45,776 nt of DNA from Prevotella sp. UBA4268 (GTDB taxonomy: Bacteria > Bacteroidota > Bacteroidia > Bacteroidales > Bacteroidaceae). The notes under the pieces are model-generated. The model had not been told where the DNA came from. It saw only the letters and a program-made list of their open reading frames with translations, and ran no database searches. Positions within the stretch are counted from its first letter, which is position 1. Every line of letters starts with the position of its first letter. The DNA is taken from NCBI GenBank assembly GCA_002395135.1, contig DGWC01000015.1:1-45776 (forward strand). Direction: 5' to 3'. The position numbers and the translations under genes are program-made. Below are positions 33,819 to 43,110 of this stretch, piece after piece.

Positions 33819-36800
33819 ATGGAAAGTGAGAAGAATATCAACGGAAAGCGCAACGGCAATTTCTATCTGGAATACCAGCCAAGTATCAATTACGCAATGG
33901 TGAGGAACAACGTGAAGACCGTCATTGCCTGTTCGCTGGAAAATGCCGATGAAGAAGACTGGCACAACATCAAGATTGCACTGGTGGGTGAGCAGATGGC
34001 GATGCAAGAAGTGATTGTCGACACGCTGCAAGCAGGACAGAGCACCTTACTGGAATCGCTGAAAATCACGGCTCCCGAGGAGATGCTGGCGAATCTCACG
34101 GCCGATGTGGAGACCGTGTTCACCGTCATTGTCTCTGTGGAGAGCGACGAGGTGTTCCGCCAGAACTATCCCATCACGCTGCGCCCCGACGACTATTACC
34201 TGCACCTTGACGAGGGCACGCACCAGAAGGAGATTACCAAGCAGACCATCTGGGAGCGCAAACTGCTTGACTTCTCACTGCGCAACAACATGATTAATTG
34301 CAAACTGGGCAAGCGCGTCATTCCGTTTGTCTCGTTCGACATCCATAAGTTGGAGGACTTGCTGCAAGAGGGAAAGGACTATTCGGTGGTGCCCTATCCC
34401 GAGAAACTCATTGAGCCGGAGAGCGACGGCATGTACCGCTCGGCCACACAGGCTGCCTCCCTGCGCGAAAAGGTGATAACCGACATAGAGAAAAGCCATC
34501 AGATCACTTCCTTTCTGAGCGAAACAGAACTCCGCAATGCGCTGAAATTTATTTATCGCACATCGCGCAATGCACTGGAAGAGAACGGTGCCAACACGCT
34601 GTTCGTCGTGCTCGGCATGCTGAAATGGTATGAGAACGAGAAGAGTACTATTGCCCGCTATGCACCGCTGCTGATGCTGCCGGTGGATATTGTGAGAAAG
34701 GCCGGCCAGAACTACGTCATCCGCCTGCGCGACGAAGACACCATCATGAACATCACGCTGCTGGAACTGCTGAAGCAACAGTTCCGCATCGACATGAGCG
34801 TGCTCGACCCGCTGCCCACCGACGAACATGGCGTAGACGTGATTAAGATACTCAATACGGTGAGGATGGCCATCCGTGAACAGAAAAACTGGATGGTACT
34901 CGACGAAGCATCGTTGGGCTTGTTCTATTTTAACAAGTTCGTCATGTGGAACGACATCCACACCAATGCCGAGAAACTGAAAGAAAATGAGGTAGTGAAG
35001 AGTCTGATGGAAGGCCGTGTGGCACTGAAAGACTCTGGAGAGGCTGTGGATGCGCGCGACGTGGACAAGAAAAACCAACCCATGGATTTCTGTATTCCCA
35101 TCGACGTTGACTCATCCCAAATGGAGGCTGTCATCGAAAGCGGACGCGGAAAGAGTTTCATCCTCTACGGACCTCCGGGAACCGGCAAGAGCCAGACGAT
35201 TACCAACATGATTGCCAACGCCCTGTATCAAGACAAGCGCGTGCTCTTCGTGGCAGAGAAAATGGCTGCCCTCGAAGTGGTGCAGAAGCGTTTGGCCAAG
35301 ATAGGGCTCGCCCCCTTCTGTCTGGAACTGCACAGCAACAAGGTGACAAAGACACATTTCCTCAACCAAATGGAGAAAGCGCTGGATGTGCTGCATGTGA
35401 AAGAGCCCGAGGAATACAAGGCCACGAGCGACAAACTCTATGCCCACCGACAGCAGATGATAACATACATTGAGAACCTGCACCGCAAACAGCCGTCGGG
35501 ATTCTCACTATACGAGTGCATCACGCGCCATCTGTCTATTGAAGACGAGGAACTGAAAGACAATCTGCCCAAGCCTGCCGACGTGACCAAGGAGAAACTG
35601 GCACAGTGGATTGAAGACATTGCCACACTGAACACGGTGTTCAAGGTGACGGGACATCCGTCGTCCCACCCTCTTCTGGGACTCTTCCCCCACACGTTCA
35701 GCAACGAGAACAAGGAGAAACTGCAGGCGCTGCTGCCCCAGTATCAGAAAGAATACGCCCGTACCGAGCAGTTGGTGGCCGAAGCACCCGTGAAACTGGA
35801 ACTGACACCCAACGACCTGAAATGGGCAACCGATGTATACGGTCTGTTGCAGCAACTGCCCAAACAGTCGCTTCAGCAGTTCATCCAGCAGGATGCCGAC
35901 ACCTGGCAGAACCGCTGGCAGGAAATCAGCAACAAATGGTTCCTGCCCAGATTCTTCGGCAAGCGCTCCTTCAAAAAAGAATTCAGCCAGTTTGCCGGAG
36001 TGGCTGACTTTGCCGACGTGCCCGACCTGCTTGACAAGCAGAAGAAATTCAAGCAGTTGCTGAAAAACTACTGTCTGAGCCACCATGCCGACTACAACAG
36101 TTCAGAAACCGCCCTTTGCGACACGCTGACAGCCGACCGTCTGGCTGCCGTGAGCAAGCAGGAGGCAACACTCAACGGAATCATCAAGGACATAGAGAAA
36201 TATGCCGTGCTCGGACAGTACAACACGTTGCCCACGGCCCGCCTGTCGAAACTGAACGAACAGGCAGCCACGTGGCTCAACCATTTCGATTCGTTCAAAG
36301 ACTGGTGCCTCTGGAGCGAGCGCCGCGCCAAGATGATTGCCAGCAGACTGCGGCCGGTGGTCACTGCCATCGAGAAAAACGGCATGCAGCCCGACCAGGC
36401 CTCAAACGCTTTCCAGAAAAGCATATACCACGTGCTCACCATGGACATCGTTGACAAGGATCCCTCGCTCGCCAAGTTCAACGGCCTTATCTTCGAAGAG
36501 ATGGTCGACAAGTACAAGCAGGAGACTTACCAGTTCCAGAATCTCTGCAAGCAGGAACTCTATTACCACCTCGCGGCACAGATTCCTTCACAGACCATCG
36601 CGGCCACGGCCAACTCGGAAATGGGCATCCTGAAACGAAACATCGCCAACAAAGGCCGCGGCACCAGCATTCGCAAGATTATCGACCAGATTCCCACGCT
36701 GATGCCCAAGTTATGCCCCTGCATGCTGATGAGCCCCATCTCAGTGGCACAGTATATCGACATGAATTCCGAGAAATTCGACCTGGTCATCTTCGACGAG

Positions 36801-38348
36801 GCCTCACAGATGCCTACAAGCGAGGCCGTGGGAGCCATTGCCAGGGGAAAAGCACTGGTCTGTGTGGGCGACCCCAAGCAGATGCCACCCACCAGTTTCT
36901 TCGCCACCCAGTCGGTGGATGAGGAAGAAGTGGAAATCGACGACATGGAAAGCATCCTCGACGACTGCATCACCCTGTCAATGCCCGGACACTATCTGTC
37001 GTGGCACTACCGCTCAAAGCACGAATCACTCATTGCCTTCAGCAACCTGAAATACTACGACGGCAAACTGCACACCTTCCCGAGCATTGACGACCAGCAG
37101 TCGAAAGTGCGCCTTGTGCAACTTGACGGCGAGTATGACAAGGGAAAGACTCGTTCCAATCCGGCCGAAGCCAAGGCCATCGTCGACGAGGTGCTCCGCC
37201 GTCTGGCCGACCCGCAACTGTCGAAGCGCAGCATCGGCGTGGTGAGTTTCAGCAAGGTGCAGCAGAACCTGATAGAAGATATGCTCATTGATGCCCTCGC
37301 GAAACATCCCGACCTCGAGGCAAAGGCATACAACTGCGAGGAGCCCATCTTCATCAAGAACCTTGAAAACGTGCAGGGCGACGAGCGCGATGTCATCCTC
37401 TTCAGCGTGGGCTATGGCCCCGACAAGCAAGGACATGTGTCGATGAACTTCGGACCGCTGAACAACGAGGGAGGCGAGCGGCGACTGAACGTGGCCGTAA
37501 GCCGTGCGCGCTACGAAATGATTGTCTATGCCATCCTGCATGCAGAGCAGATCGACCTGAACCGCTCCAACGCAAAGGGCGTTGAAGGACTGAAGAGTTT
37601 CATCGAGTTCGCCGGCAAGGGAACGGTGCTCCGCCAGAGCGCAGCGGTTGCCAGCAACACCATCAACGACAACGAAAGCGCAGAGAGCGACCTGGTGAAA
37701 CTGGTGGCTAAGGAACTGAACGAACAGGGCTACAAGACCGTTACGCATGTGGGGCGCAGCCAGTTCAAGATTGACATTGCCGTGGTGAACCCGGAGAAGG
37801 AAGACGAATACATGATGGGCATCCTCTGCGATGGTCGAAACTACTATGAAACCAAGACCACGCGCGACCGCGAGATTGTGCAGCCAGGCGTGCTGACCGG
37901 CCTTAACTGGAACGTCATGCGCGTGTGGGCTGTCGACTGGTATGCCAACCACGACCAGGTGATGGCACGCATCCTGCAACGTCTGGAGGATGTTAAAAAC
38001 AACGTGAAGCACCAAAACAAGGAAGTGGACGAAGCCAAGAACCTGGCTTCGAAGGCTTTCGATGCCTCTGGTCTCAAGACCGACAAAGAGAAGGAATATC
38101 ATTTGCCGAAGCGGCTGGAGAACAAGAGCATCACCGAGATACCTGCCGAAGAGATTCAGAAGGTGGTGATGATGGCTGTGGAGCAGAACCTGTCCATTCC
38201 CCTGGAGGAACTGAAGAAACTCGTAGTGAAAATCCTGGGATTCACCCGCCGCTCCACCAAGAGCGACATGGTGGTTGACAAAGCCGTTGAGTTCCTGCAG
38301 ATTATGGACAAGATCAGCGTCAGCGACGGCATGATTTCACTGAAGTGA
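33819..38348 (+). CDS. DUF4011 / SF1 helicase / Vsr-like nuclease / DUF3320 protein (Hhe-type defence candidate)
   Basis: A 1,509-residue protein. Order: N-terminal beta domain, DUF4011 region (from about 125, WERKLLDFSLRNNMINCKLG), SF1 helicase with Walker A GPPGTGKS (451-458), a long helical insertion, Walker B DEAS (993-996), GDPKQMPPTSFF, LSWHYRSKHESL, NVQGDERDVI and RRLNVAVSRAR, then a Vsr/MTES_1575-like nuclease domain (about 1280-1400: FKIDIAVV with Asp1319, GILCDGRNYY, TRDRE, MRVWAVDW) and a C-terminal DUF3320-like domain. This architecture was reported as the single-gene anti-phage system Hhe, as I recall. At the position usually written GIECDG the sequence reads GILCDG (Leu1336), so the nuclease may lack one acidic residue or may use Asp1338. 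The start at 33819 is preferred over 33759. It is flanked by a PrsW-like gene and a repeat, with no other defence genes. Confidence 0.88.
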   Translation: MESEKNINGKRNGNFYLEYQPSINYAMVRNNVKTVIACSLENADEEDWHNIKIALVGEQMAMQEVIVDTLQAGQSTLLESLKITAPEEMLANLTADVETVFTVIVSVESDEVFRQNYPITLRPDDYYLHLDEGTHQKEITKQTIWERKLLDFSLRNNMINCKLGKRVIPFVSFDIHKLEDLLQEGKDYSVVPYPEKLIEPESDGMYRSATQAASLREKVITDIEKSHQITSFLSETELRNALKFIYRTSRNALEENGANTLFVVLGMLKWYENEKSTIARYAPLLMLPVDIVRKAGQNYVIRLRDEDTIMNITLLELLKQQFRIDMSVLDPLPTDEHGVDVIKILNTVRMAIREQKNWMVLDEASLGLFYFNKFVMWNDIHTNAEKLKENEVVKSLMEGRVALKDSGEAVDARDVDKKNQPMDFCIPIDVDSSQMEAVIESGRGKSFILYGPPGTGKSQTITNMIANALYQDKRVLFVAEKMAALEVVQKRLAKIGLAPFCLELHSNKVTKTHFLNQMEKALDVLHVKEPEEYKATSDKLYAHRQQMITYIENLHRKQPSGFSLYECITRHLSIEDEELKDNLPKPADVTKEKLAQWIEDIATLNTVFKVTGHPSSHPLLGLFPHTFSNENKEKLQALLPQYQKEYARTEQLVAEAPVKLELTPNDLKWATDVYGLLQQLPKQSLQQFIQQDADTWQNRWQEISNKWFLPRFFGKRSFKKEFSQFAGVADFADVPDLLDKQKKFKQLLKNYCLSHHADYNSSETALCDTLTADRLAAVSKQEATLNGIIKDIEKYAVLGQYNTLPTARLSKLNEQAATWLNHFDSFKDWCLWSERRAKMIASRLRPVVTAIEKNGMQPDQASNAFQKSIYHVLTMDIVDKDPSLAKFNGLIFEEMVDKYKQETYQFQNLCKQELYYHLAAQIPSQTIAATANSEMGILKRNIANKGRGTSIRKIIDQIPTLMPKLCPCMLMSPISVAQYIDMNSEKFDLVIFDEASQMPTSEAVGAIARGKALVCVGDPKQMPPTSFFATQSVDEEEVEIDDMESILDDCITLSMPGHYLSWHYRSKHESLIAFSNLKYYDGKLHTFPSIDDQQSKVRLVQLDGEYDKGKTRSNPAEAKAIVDEVLRRLADPQLSKRSIGVVSFSKVQQNLIEDMLIDALAKHPDLEAKAYNCEEPIFIKNLENVQGDERDVILFSVGYGPDKQGHVSMNFGPLNNEGGERRLNVAVSRARYEMIVYAILHAEQIDLNRSNAKGVEGLKSFIEFAGKGTVLRQSAAVASNTINDNESAESDLVKLVAKELNEQGYKTVTHVGRSQFKIDIAVVNPEKEDEYMMGILCDGRNYYETKTTRDREIVQPGVLTGLNWNVMRVWAVDWYANHDQVMARILQRLEDVKNNVKHQNKEVDEAKNLASKAFDASGLKTDKEKEYHLPKRLENKSITEIPAEEIQKVVMMAVEQNLSIPLEELKKLVVKILGFTRRSTKSDMVVDKAVEFLQIMDKISVSDGMISLK

Positions 38349-38435
38349 GCACAGCAGCACACCGCGAAACCGCCTGCAAAGCATCGTCTTTGATGCTGCA
38401 AACAGTCAGTTTCGACGAATGATTCGGCTGGTATG

Positions 38436-38487
38436 GAAAAGTAAATCAATTTGATTTGAAAGATAAATCAATTTGATTTACTTTTTC
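38436..38487. repeat. Compact version of the 22-bp-period element
   Basis: Two perfect 15-bp palindromes AAATCAATTTGATTT start at 38443 and 38465, exactly 22 bp apart. Spacers are GAAAAGT before the first, GAAAGAT between them and ACTTTTTC after the second, so the whole block is also an inverted repeat. Unit length, period and the GAAAAGT spacer match copies 1 and 2. It lies between the ends of two convergent genes. Confidence 0.8.
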
Positions 38488-38518
38488 TTGGCGGCTGTCT
38501 GGAGAGCGAAAAGCGGCA

Positions 38519-39475
38519 CTATTGGGCATGTTTTCTGCGGTAATCCCACAACTCTATCGAGTTAATCACGTTCTGCCAAAGCACATAACAGCCGGCGCCT
38601 ACCGACGAAACGGGATTCAGATACATATAGGCCACCCAGATGCTGAGCGCGGTATTCTTCTGGAAAAGGGCCTGCCCGCTGTTGATTTCCTCGCCGAGTT
38701 TCCGGCCGATGCCACGGCCGATGAGGAACTGCACGAAGCAAAGAATGAGACTGGCCACGGCTATCATCAGCAGCAAGCGGAGCGTGGCATCGCTGTGCAC
38801 AATGTTTTTCACGGTGATGCCCGTAGTGATGCTCAGCGAAATGCCCCACAGATAGAAACTCAGGTTTGGCATAGAGGTGATTTTCTTGCACATCTTCTTA
38901 GCATGGTGCTGCACCAGCCATCCCAGGATGAGCGGCAGGATGAGCACGATGCTCACTTTCTGGAGAATGATGAGGAACGCCGACAGGAACGAAACGTGAG
39001 CGGTATGCTCCAGCATCGGGAACACGGTGGGAATCATAAAGCACGACACAAACGAGGAAATAATCACAAAGGTGGTCATGGTGTTGATGTTTCCGCCCAG
39101 TTTTCCCGTCACCACTGGCGATGCCGAAGCGGCAGGACCGATGATACAGGTGAGCACAGCCTCCCACAGCAGTTTCTGTTCTGCATCGTCTTTCACCAGC
39201 CAGATAATCCCTAAATTGGCCGCAACGAGCAGCAATTGCGCCGCCAGCACCCCCACATGCCATCGGTGAGGGAGCAACTGATGGAAGTCCACCTTGCAGA
39301 AGGTGACAAACAAAGTAAGGAAGACAAACAGCGGAAAGATGACATCGAAGATGGGTGCCAGCGCATTCCCCGCACTGTCTAACGCAGGAACCAGGTCGAA
39401 AGTGAGATAACAAACGGTTCCTACCGTGATGGCGACTGGCAATGTCCAGTCTTTTAAGAACTGAATCAGTTTCAT
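38519..39475 (-). CDS. BASS-family (bile acid:sodium symporter-like) transporter
   Basis: A 318-residue inner-membrane protein with about nine or ten hydrophobic helices and no signal peptide. The pattern of two similar halves and the stretch IGPAASASPVVTGKLGGNIN fit the SBF/BASS group of sodium-coupled organic anion transporters. Substrates in this group range from bile acids to pyruvate, pantothenate and other small acids, so the true cargo cannot be stated. AAGGGG just before the ATG may aid initiation. It follows the 59-codon gene by 21 bp and is the third gene of an operon started by the CobI-like gene, which might hint at a tetrapyrrole-linked or cofactor-linked substrate; that is speculation. 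Confidence 0.75.
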   Translation of the reverse strand: MKLIQFLKDWTLPVAITVGTVCYLTFDLVPALDSAGNALAPIFDVIFPLFVFLTLFVTFCKVDFHQLLPHRWHVGVLAAQLLLVAANLGIIWLVKDDAEQKLLWEAVLTCIIGPAASASPVVTGKLGGNINTMTTFVIISSFVSCFMIPTVFPMLEHTAHVSFLSAFLIILQKVSIVLILPLILGWLVQHHAKKMCKKITSMPNLSFYLWGISLSITTGITVKNIVHSDATLRLLLMIAVASLILCFVQFLIGRGIGRKLGEEINSGQALFQKNTALSIWVAYMYLNPVSSVGAGCYVLWQNVINSIELWDYRRKHAQ

Positions 39476-39496
39476 TCCCCTTGATTTTTTGGTTAC

Positions 39497-39676
39497 TCAT
39501 TCTTCAGTGATTTCCGTCAGTTCATAGAACGGGTTCTGCACGTCTTCAGGGAAATAAGCCTTCCCTTCGTCGTCCACCCACACGGCAATGCCGCACTGCA
39601 CGGCGGGATGATCCATGGTGAGATGCACCCGTTTCTCTATGCCAGTGATAATGTTTCGCATAAATGCTTTCTTCAT
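39497..39676 (-). CDS. 59-residue conserved-looking small protein between CobI-like and BASS genes
   Basis: A short gene easily missed. ATG at 39676, stop TGA at 39499-39497. The product begins MKKAFMRNIITGIEKRVHLT, continues DHPAVQCGIAVWVDDEGKAY and ends FPEDVQNPFYELTEITEE. It fits exactly between neighbours, 17 bp after one stop and 21 bp before the next start, and its composition is protein-like, with acidic C-terminus and no low complexity. There is no signal peptide or membrane segment. I do not recognise the family. Its position suggests a small soluble accessory of the same operon. Confidence 0.65.
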   Translation of the reverse strand: MKKAFMRNIITGIEKRVHLTMDHPAVQCGIAVWVDDEGKAYFPEDVQNPFYELTEITEE

Positions 39677-39693
39677 ATCTTCGATGATTACTG

Positions 39694-40464
39694 CTATTGA
39701 TGGTTGTCTGTCTGTTCTCTGCCAGGAGCCTGTCCCTGGCTTTTCTTGATGATCATCAGCGAGAAATAGGGAAACTTTCGGCCCGCAATTTCTCCGGCGC
39801 TGATGATATGACAGGAGTCGGGCGCACCGACGTTCTCAAAATAATGGTACTCGCATTCCGGATGGCCAGCCATGAACTTCTTCACTTCGGCCTCGCACTG
39901 CGACAGTTTCATCACCACCAGCGTGAACGACTGGCTCAGCAGCGCGCTCATCTCCTCCTCGCCGGCCGTCCCCGGAATCACCTGCAGGCGCTCCCGATGG
40001 CTCACCAGCGACAGTTGGGCAACGGCTGCCGCAGCAATAAACGAGGTGATGCCGGGCAACTGCTCCACGGGAACCCCCATCGTGTGAAGCCTTTCCATCA
40101 CGTAATGGATGGAGGCATAGATGCTCACGTCGCCCTCTACGGCCACCGCCACGCGCCTGTGGTCGCGATAAAGCCGCACAATCTCCATGCAGATGTCATC
40201 ATAGGCGCGCTGGGCCAACTGTCCGTTGCGGCTCATCGGCACGTCAAACAGCCTCATCTCGGCTTTCACATCCCAATGGTTGATGATGTCGGCAGCACGC
40301 GATGAAACCCCGTTGGCCTTTCCCCGGTCGCTTCCCTCGCGCGTGTTCCCAGCCGTGGCAGGTAGAATCACCACATCGGCATTCCTCAACACGTTCAATG
40401 CCTTCATGGTAATCAACTCCGGGTCGCCGGGACCTAAAGAAACGAAAGAGACATTCCCTTGCAT
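39694..40464 (-). CDS. cobI: Precorrin-2 C20-methyltransferase-like protein (CobI/CbiL)
   Basis: A 256-residue SAM-dependent tetrapyrrole methylase. VSFVSLGPGDPELITMKALN is the N-terminal SAM-binding loop; VAVAVEGDVSIYASIHYVME and VEQLPGITSFIAAAAVAQLS are the second and third class III methylase motifs. The GDVSIYAS form and overall length fit the precorrin-2/cobalt-factor II C20-methyltransferase of cobalamin synthesis. No other cobalamin biosynthesis gene is in the window. A -7 box TAACTTTG (40496-40489) overlaps the upstream ATG at 40491, so the start is set at 40464. It begins an operon with the 59-residue gene and the BASS transporter. Confidence 0.85.
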   Translation of the reverse strand: MQGNVSFVSLGPGDPELITMKALNVLRNADVVILPATAGNTREGSDRGKANGVSSRAADIINHWDVKAEMRLFDVPMSRNGQLAQRAYDDICMEIVRLYRDHRRVAVAVEGDVSIYASIHYVMERLHTMGVPVEQLPGITSFIAAAAVAQLSLVSHRERLQVIPGTAGEEEMSALLSQSFTLVVMKLSQCEAEVKKFMAGHPECEYHYFENVGAPDSCHIISAGEIAGRKFPYFSLMIIKKSQGQAPGREQTDNHQ

Positions 40465-40488
40465 ACGTCTTTCTTTTTGATTCGGATG

Positions 40489-40496
40489 CAAAGTTA
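40489..40496 (-). promoter_or_regulatory. -7 box (TAACTTTG) of the CobI-like operon
   Basis: Minus-strand TAACTTTG at 40496-40489, in the context TTCGTAACTTTGC also seen in front of the PrsW-like gene. It is about 25 bp before the ATG at 40464. Confidence 0.65.
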
Positions 40497-40572
40497 CGAA
40501 TAAAAACAGAATATCTCCGTCTTTTCACTCAATTTTTCGTATCTCCCGAGACGGGAGTGGAGGAACAGACCG

Positions 40573-41910
40573 TCAGAAACGCAGTTCCTTCCCTCTGTAG
40601 AAATCCAGAATGGCATGCTGATAGAGATACTCGTATTTGGCACGCAGCAGGTCGCTCTCGGCTTTCATCAAACTGTTCTTCGCCTCGTTGAACTCGGTGA
40701 TGTTGGCCTTTCCATATTCATATTTGGCCGACATCAGACGAAACGACTCCTCGTTGCTGCGCCGGGCCTCTTCGCTGCTCTGGTATTTTGCCTGCGAGGC
40801 CACGGCGTTGTAGTAGGCCTGCTGTATCTCCTTATACAGGTTTTTCTTCACATTCTCCAGTTGCAACTGCTGAACCTGCTGGTTCAAGCGCGCGTTGCGC
40901 ACCTGGTTGCGCACCTCAAACCGCGTGAAGATAGGTATCGAGAGGTTCACACCCATATACTGGCTGAAGTTGTTGTCGAGTTGCTTGAAGAACCCGTCGG
41001 CAGGCATTCTGCTCACCTTATAGTAATTTGACCCCAGTCCGGCCTGGAACGACAACTGCGGAAGCGATGCGCTCTTGGCGATGGCAATGCTTTTCTCCGT
41101 ACCCTCCAGCCGCAACAACTCGGCGCGCACCTCGGGTTTGAGCATCACGGCCTCATGGAAAATCACCTCGGGCGATACCAGCGGAGCATTGCTCCACAAC
41201 GTATGGGCAGGTATTTCCACGGCGAATCCTTCGGGCGACGGCAGTTCGAGCAACTGCGACAGAGCGAGCAGATTGAGCCGATAGTCATTGTCGGCCTGCG
41301 TGGCGGTGAGCCGGCTTTGCGCCAAGGTCGCCTCTTGCTGCGCCAGTTGGGTGCCGCTGGCCTTCCCGTTTTTTATCAACTGCTGCAGACGGTACACCTG
41401 CATGGAGTCAATCTCTATCTGTCTCAGTGCCACATTGCAGAGTTCCTTGCTGTAGAGAATCTGCACATAGGCCTGCGCCACCTGCACGCGGATATCATTC
41501 TTCGCCTTCTCCAGATCGGCCATGGCAGCCTGAAGGTTCAGTTGGTTCAGTTCCAGCGTGCGCGGAATGCGGAATCCGGTGAACAGTGGCACCGTTGTAC
41601 CCAGAGAGAACGAGGTGCTGCTGGTGTTCTGGTTTGTATAGGTATTTTGTGCCGTGAGTCCCCGTCCGAACGACATATTCTCTGAAGCCGACGCGTTCAG
41701 GTCGGGCAGTCTGCTGTTCTTGGCGGTGCTCACATCCAGTTCTCTTTGCTGGCGGGCAATGTCTTTCTGCTTGATTTGCAGGTTGTGCTCCACGGCATGG
41801 TCGATGCATTGTTTCAGCGACCAGGTCTGCTGCGCATAAGATGGTGCCGCCAACAGGCTGAGCATCCAGAGCGAGAGGCTGCCGAGTGCTTGTCTTACAA
41901 CTGCTTTCAT
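40573..41910 (-). CDS. TolC-family outer-membrane efflux protein
   Basis: A 445-residue outer-membrane factor. Signal peptide ending APSYAQ, then two OEP repeats with long coiled-coil helices (TWSLKQCIDHAVEHNLQIKQ at the start, EYGKANITEFNEAKNSLMKA near the end) typical of TolC proteins. It should form the outer-membrane channel for the ABC exporter encoded immediately upstream, whose adaptor gene ends 15 bp before it. It is the last gene of the operon; a small CTCCCG/CGGGAG hairpin lies past the stop at 40544-40558. Confidence 0.9.
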   Translation of the reverse strand: MKAVVRQALGSLSLWMLSLLAAPSYAQQTWSLKQCIDHAVEHNLQIKQKDIARQQRELDVSTAKNSRLPDLNASASENMSFGRGLTAQNTYTNQNTSSTSFSLGTTVPLFTGFRIPRTLELNQLNLQAAMADLEKAKNDIRVQVAQAYVQILYSKELCNVALRQIEIDSMQVYRLQQLIKNGKASGTQLAQQEATLAQSRLTATQADNDYRLNLLALSQLLELPSPEGFAVEIPAHTLWSNAPLVSPEVIFHEAVMLKPEVRAELLRLEGTEKSIAIAKSASLPQLSFQAGLGSNYYKVSRMPADGFFKQLDNNFSQYMGVNLSIPIFTRFEVRNQVRNARLNQQVQQLQLENVKKNLYKEIQQAYYNAVASQAKYQSSEEARRSNEESFRLMSAKYEYGKANITEFNEAKNSLMKAESDLLRAKYEYLYQHAILDFYRGKELRF

Positions 41911-41925
41911 AGTGCTGCGCTTTTG

Positions 41926-43038
41926 TTATTTCTTGTCATTTTCAGTCACAATCTGCGGGCCGCGCACGGTTTCCTTTTTCGTGATGCCGCTCTTGATTTC
42001 AATGTTCACACCGTCGCTCAATCCGGTCAGCACCTGCTTGCGCGTGTAGGTCTTTTCCGTTCCGCTGTCGTTGACCAGATAAACGAATGTGGAGTCGCCG
42101 CTGAACTCAATGGCACTCTCGGGAACGGTCAGCACATTCTCGGCGCGGGCCAGTTCAATCTCGGCATTGGCACTGTAACCGCTGCGAATCTTGCTGCCTT
42201 TGAGCAACTTCACCGCGGCCTTGATTTCAAACTGGTTTGCCCCGTTGCTTTCCACTGCCTTAGGCGATATGTATTCCAAAGAGGCATCGAAACTCAGGTC
42301 TTGCAGGGCTCCGATGGTTATCTTCATGGGCATGCCTGTCACCAGTTGCCCCACTTCTGTCTCGTCAATGTTCCCGCGGAATATCAAATCGTTCATGTTG
42401 GCAACGCTGGCAATGGTTGTTCCGTCGTTGAATGTGTTGCTGTTGATGACAGAATTTCCCACCTTCACGGGAATGTCGAGAATCACGCCCGAGATAGTAG
42501 AACGGATGAGCGTGCTGCTGGCACTGGCGTTGCTCTTGGAGATGCCGTCGCGAACCACGGCAAGTGCGTCGTCGGCAGCATTCTTCTCCTCCCGTGCCTG
42601 CCTCAGTGCCTGCCTCACCTTGTCGAACTCCTCGGCGCTCACCAGTTGCTCTTTGTAGAGACCTTCCTCGCGCGAGAAGTCTGTCTGCGCCTGCCTTAGG
42701 TTCAGTTGTGCCAGCCTTACGCGGCTCTCTGCCGAACTCAGTTGTCCCATGTCGGGAATCACTTTCACCTTGGCAATCACATCGCCCGCGTTCACATAGT
42801 CGCCAGCCTCTTTCAGAATTTCGGTGATAATGCCCGATATCTGCGGCTTCACGTTCACTTCGTTGCGCGGCTCTATCTTCCCGGTCACCACCGTCTGCTT
42901 TGAGATATCGGCCACCGCTGGCGTGAACTCATGATATGCCACGGGCTGAGGCAGCGACTTCTGATACAAGAACACGAATGTTCCGATGAAGATGAGCGCC
43001 ACGATAATGGCAACAATCAGTTTACTGTACTTTTTCAT
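41926..43038 (-). CDS. MacA/HlyD-type periplasmic adaptor protein
   Basis: A 370-residue membrane-fusion protein with one N-terminal transmembrane anchor (LIVAIIVALIFIGTFVFLYQ). A lipoyl/barrel-sandwich domain starts at VTGKIEPRNEVNVKPQISGI. It is followed by a coiled-coil hairpin (about 95-185, SSAESRVRLAQLNLRQAQTD), a return strand SGVILDIPVKVGNSV and beta-barrel domains. It should link the two permeases in the inner membrane to the TolC protein. Order within the operon is ATPase, permease, permease, adaptor, TolC. Confidence 0.92.
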   Translation of the reverse strand: MKKYSKLIVAIIVALIFIGTFVFLYQKSLPQPVAYHEFTPAVADISKQTVVTGKIEPRNEVNVKPQISGIITEILKEAGDYVNAGDVIAKVKVIPDMGQLSSAESRVRLAQLNLRQAQTDFSREEGLYKEQLVSAEEFDKVRQALRQAREEKNAADDALAVVRDGISKSNASASSTLIRSTISGVILDIPVKVGNSVINSNTFNDGTTIASVANMNDLIFRGNIDETEVGQLVTGMPMKITIGALQDLSFDASLEYISPKAVESNGANQFEIKAAVKLLKGSKIRSGYSANAEIELARAENVLTVPESAIEFSGDSTFVYLVNDSGTEKTYTRKQVLTGLSDGVNIEIKSGITKKETVRGPQIVTENDKK

Positions 43039-43110
43039 ATCTGTATTTTATTCTTGTTATCTTTTTCCGTTTTTATCTTGTCACCGCCCTCTGCCAAGCG
43101 GGAGTGAGCG

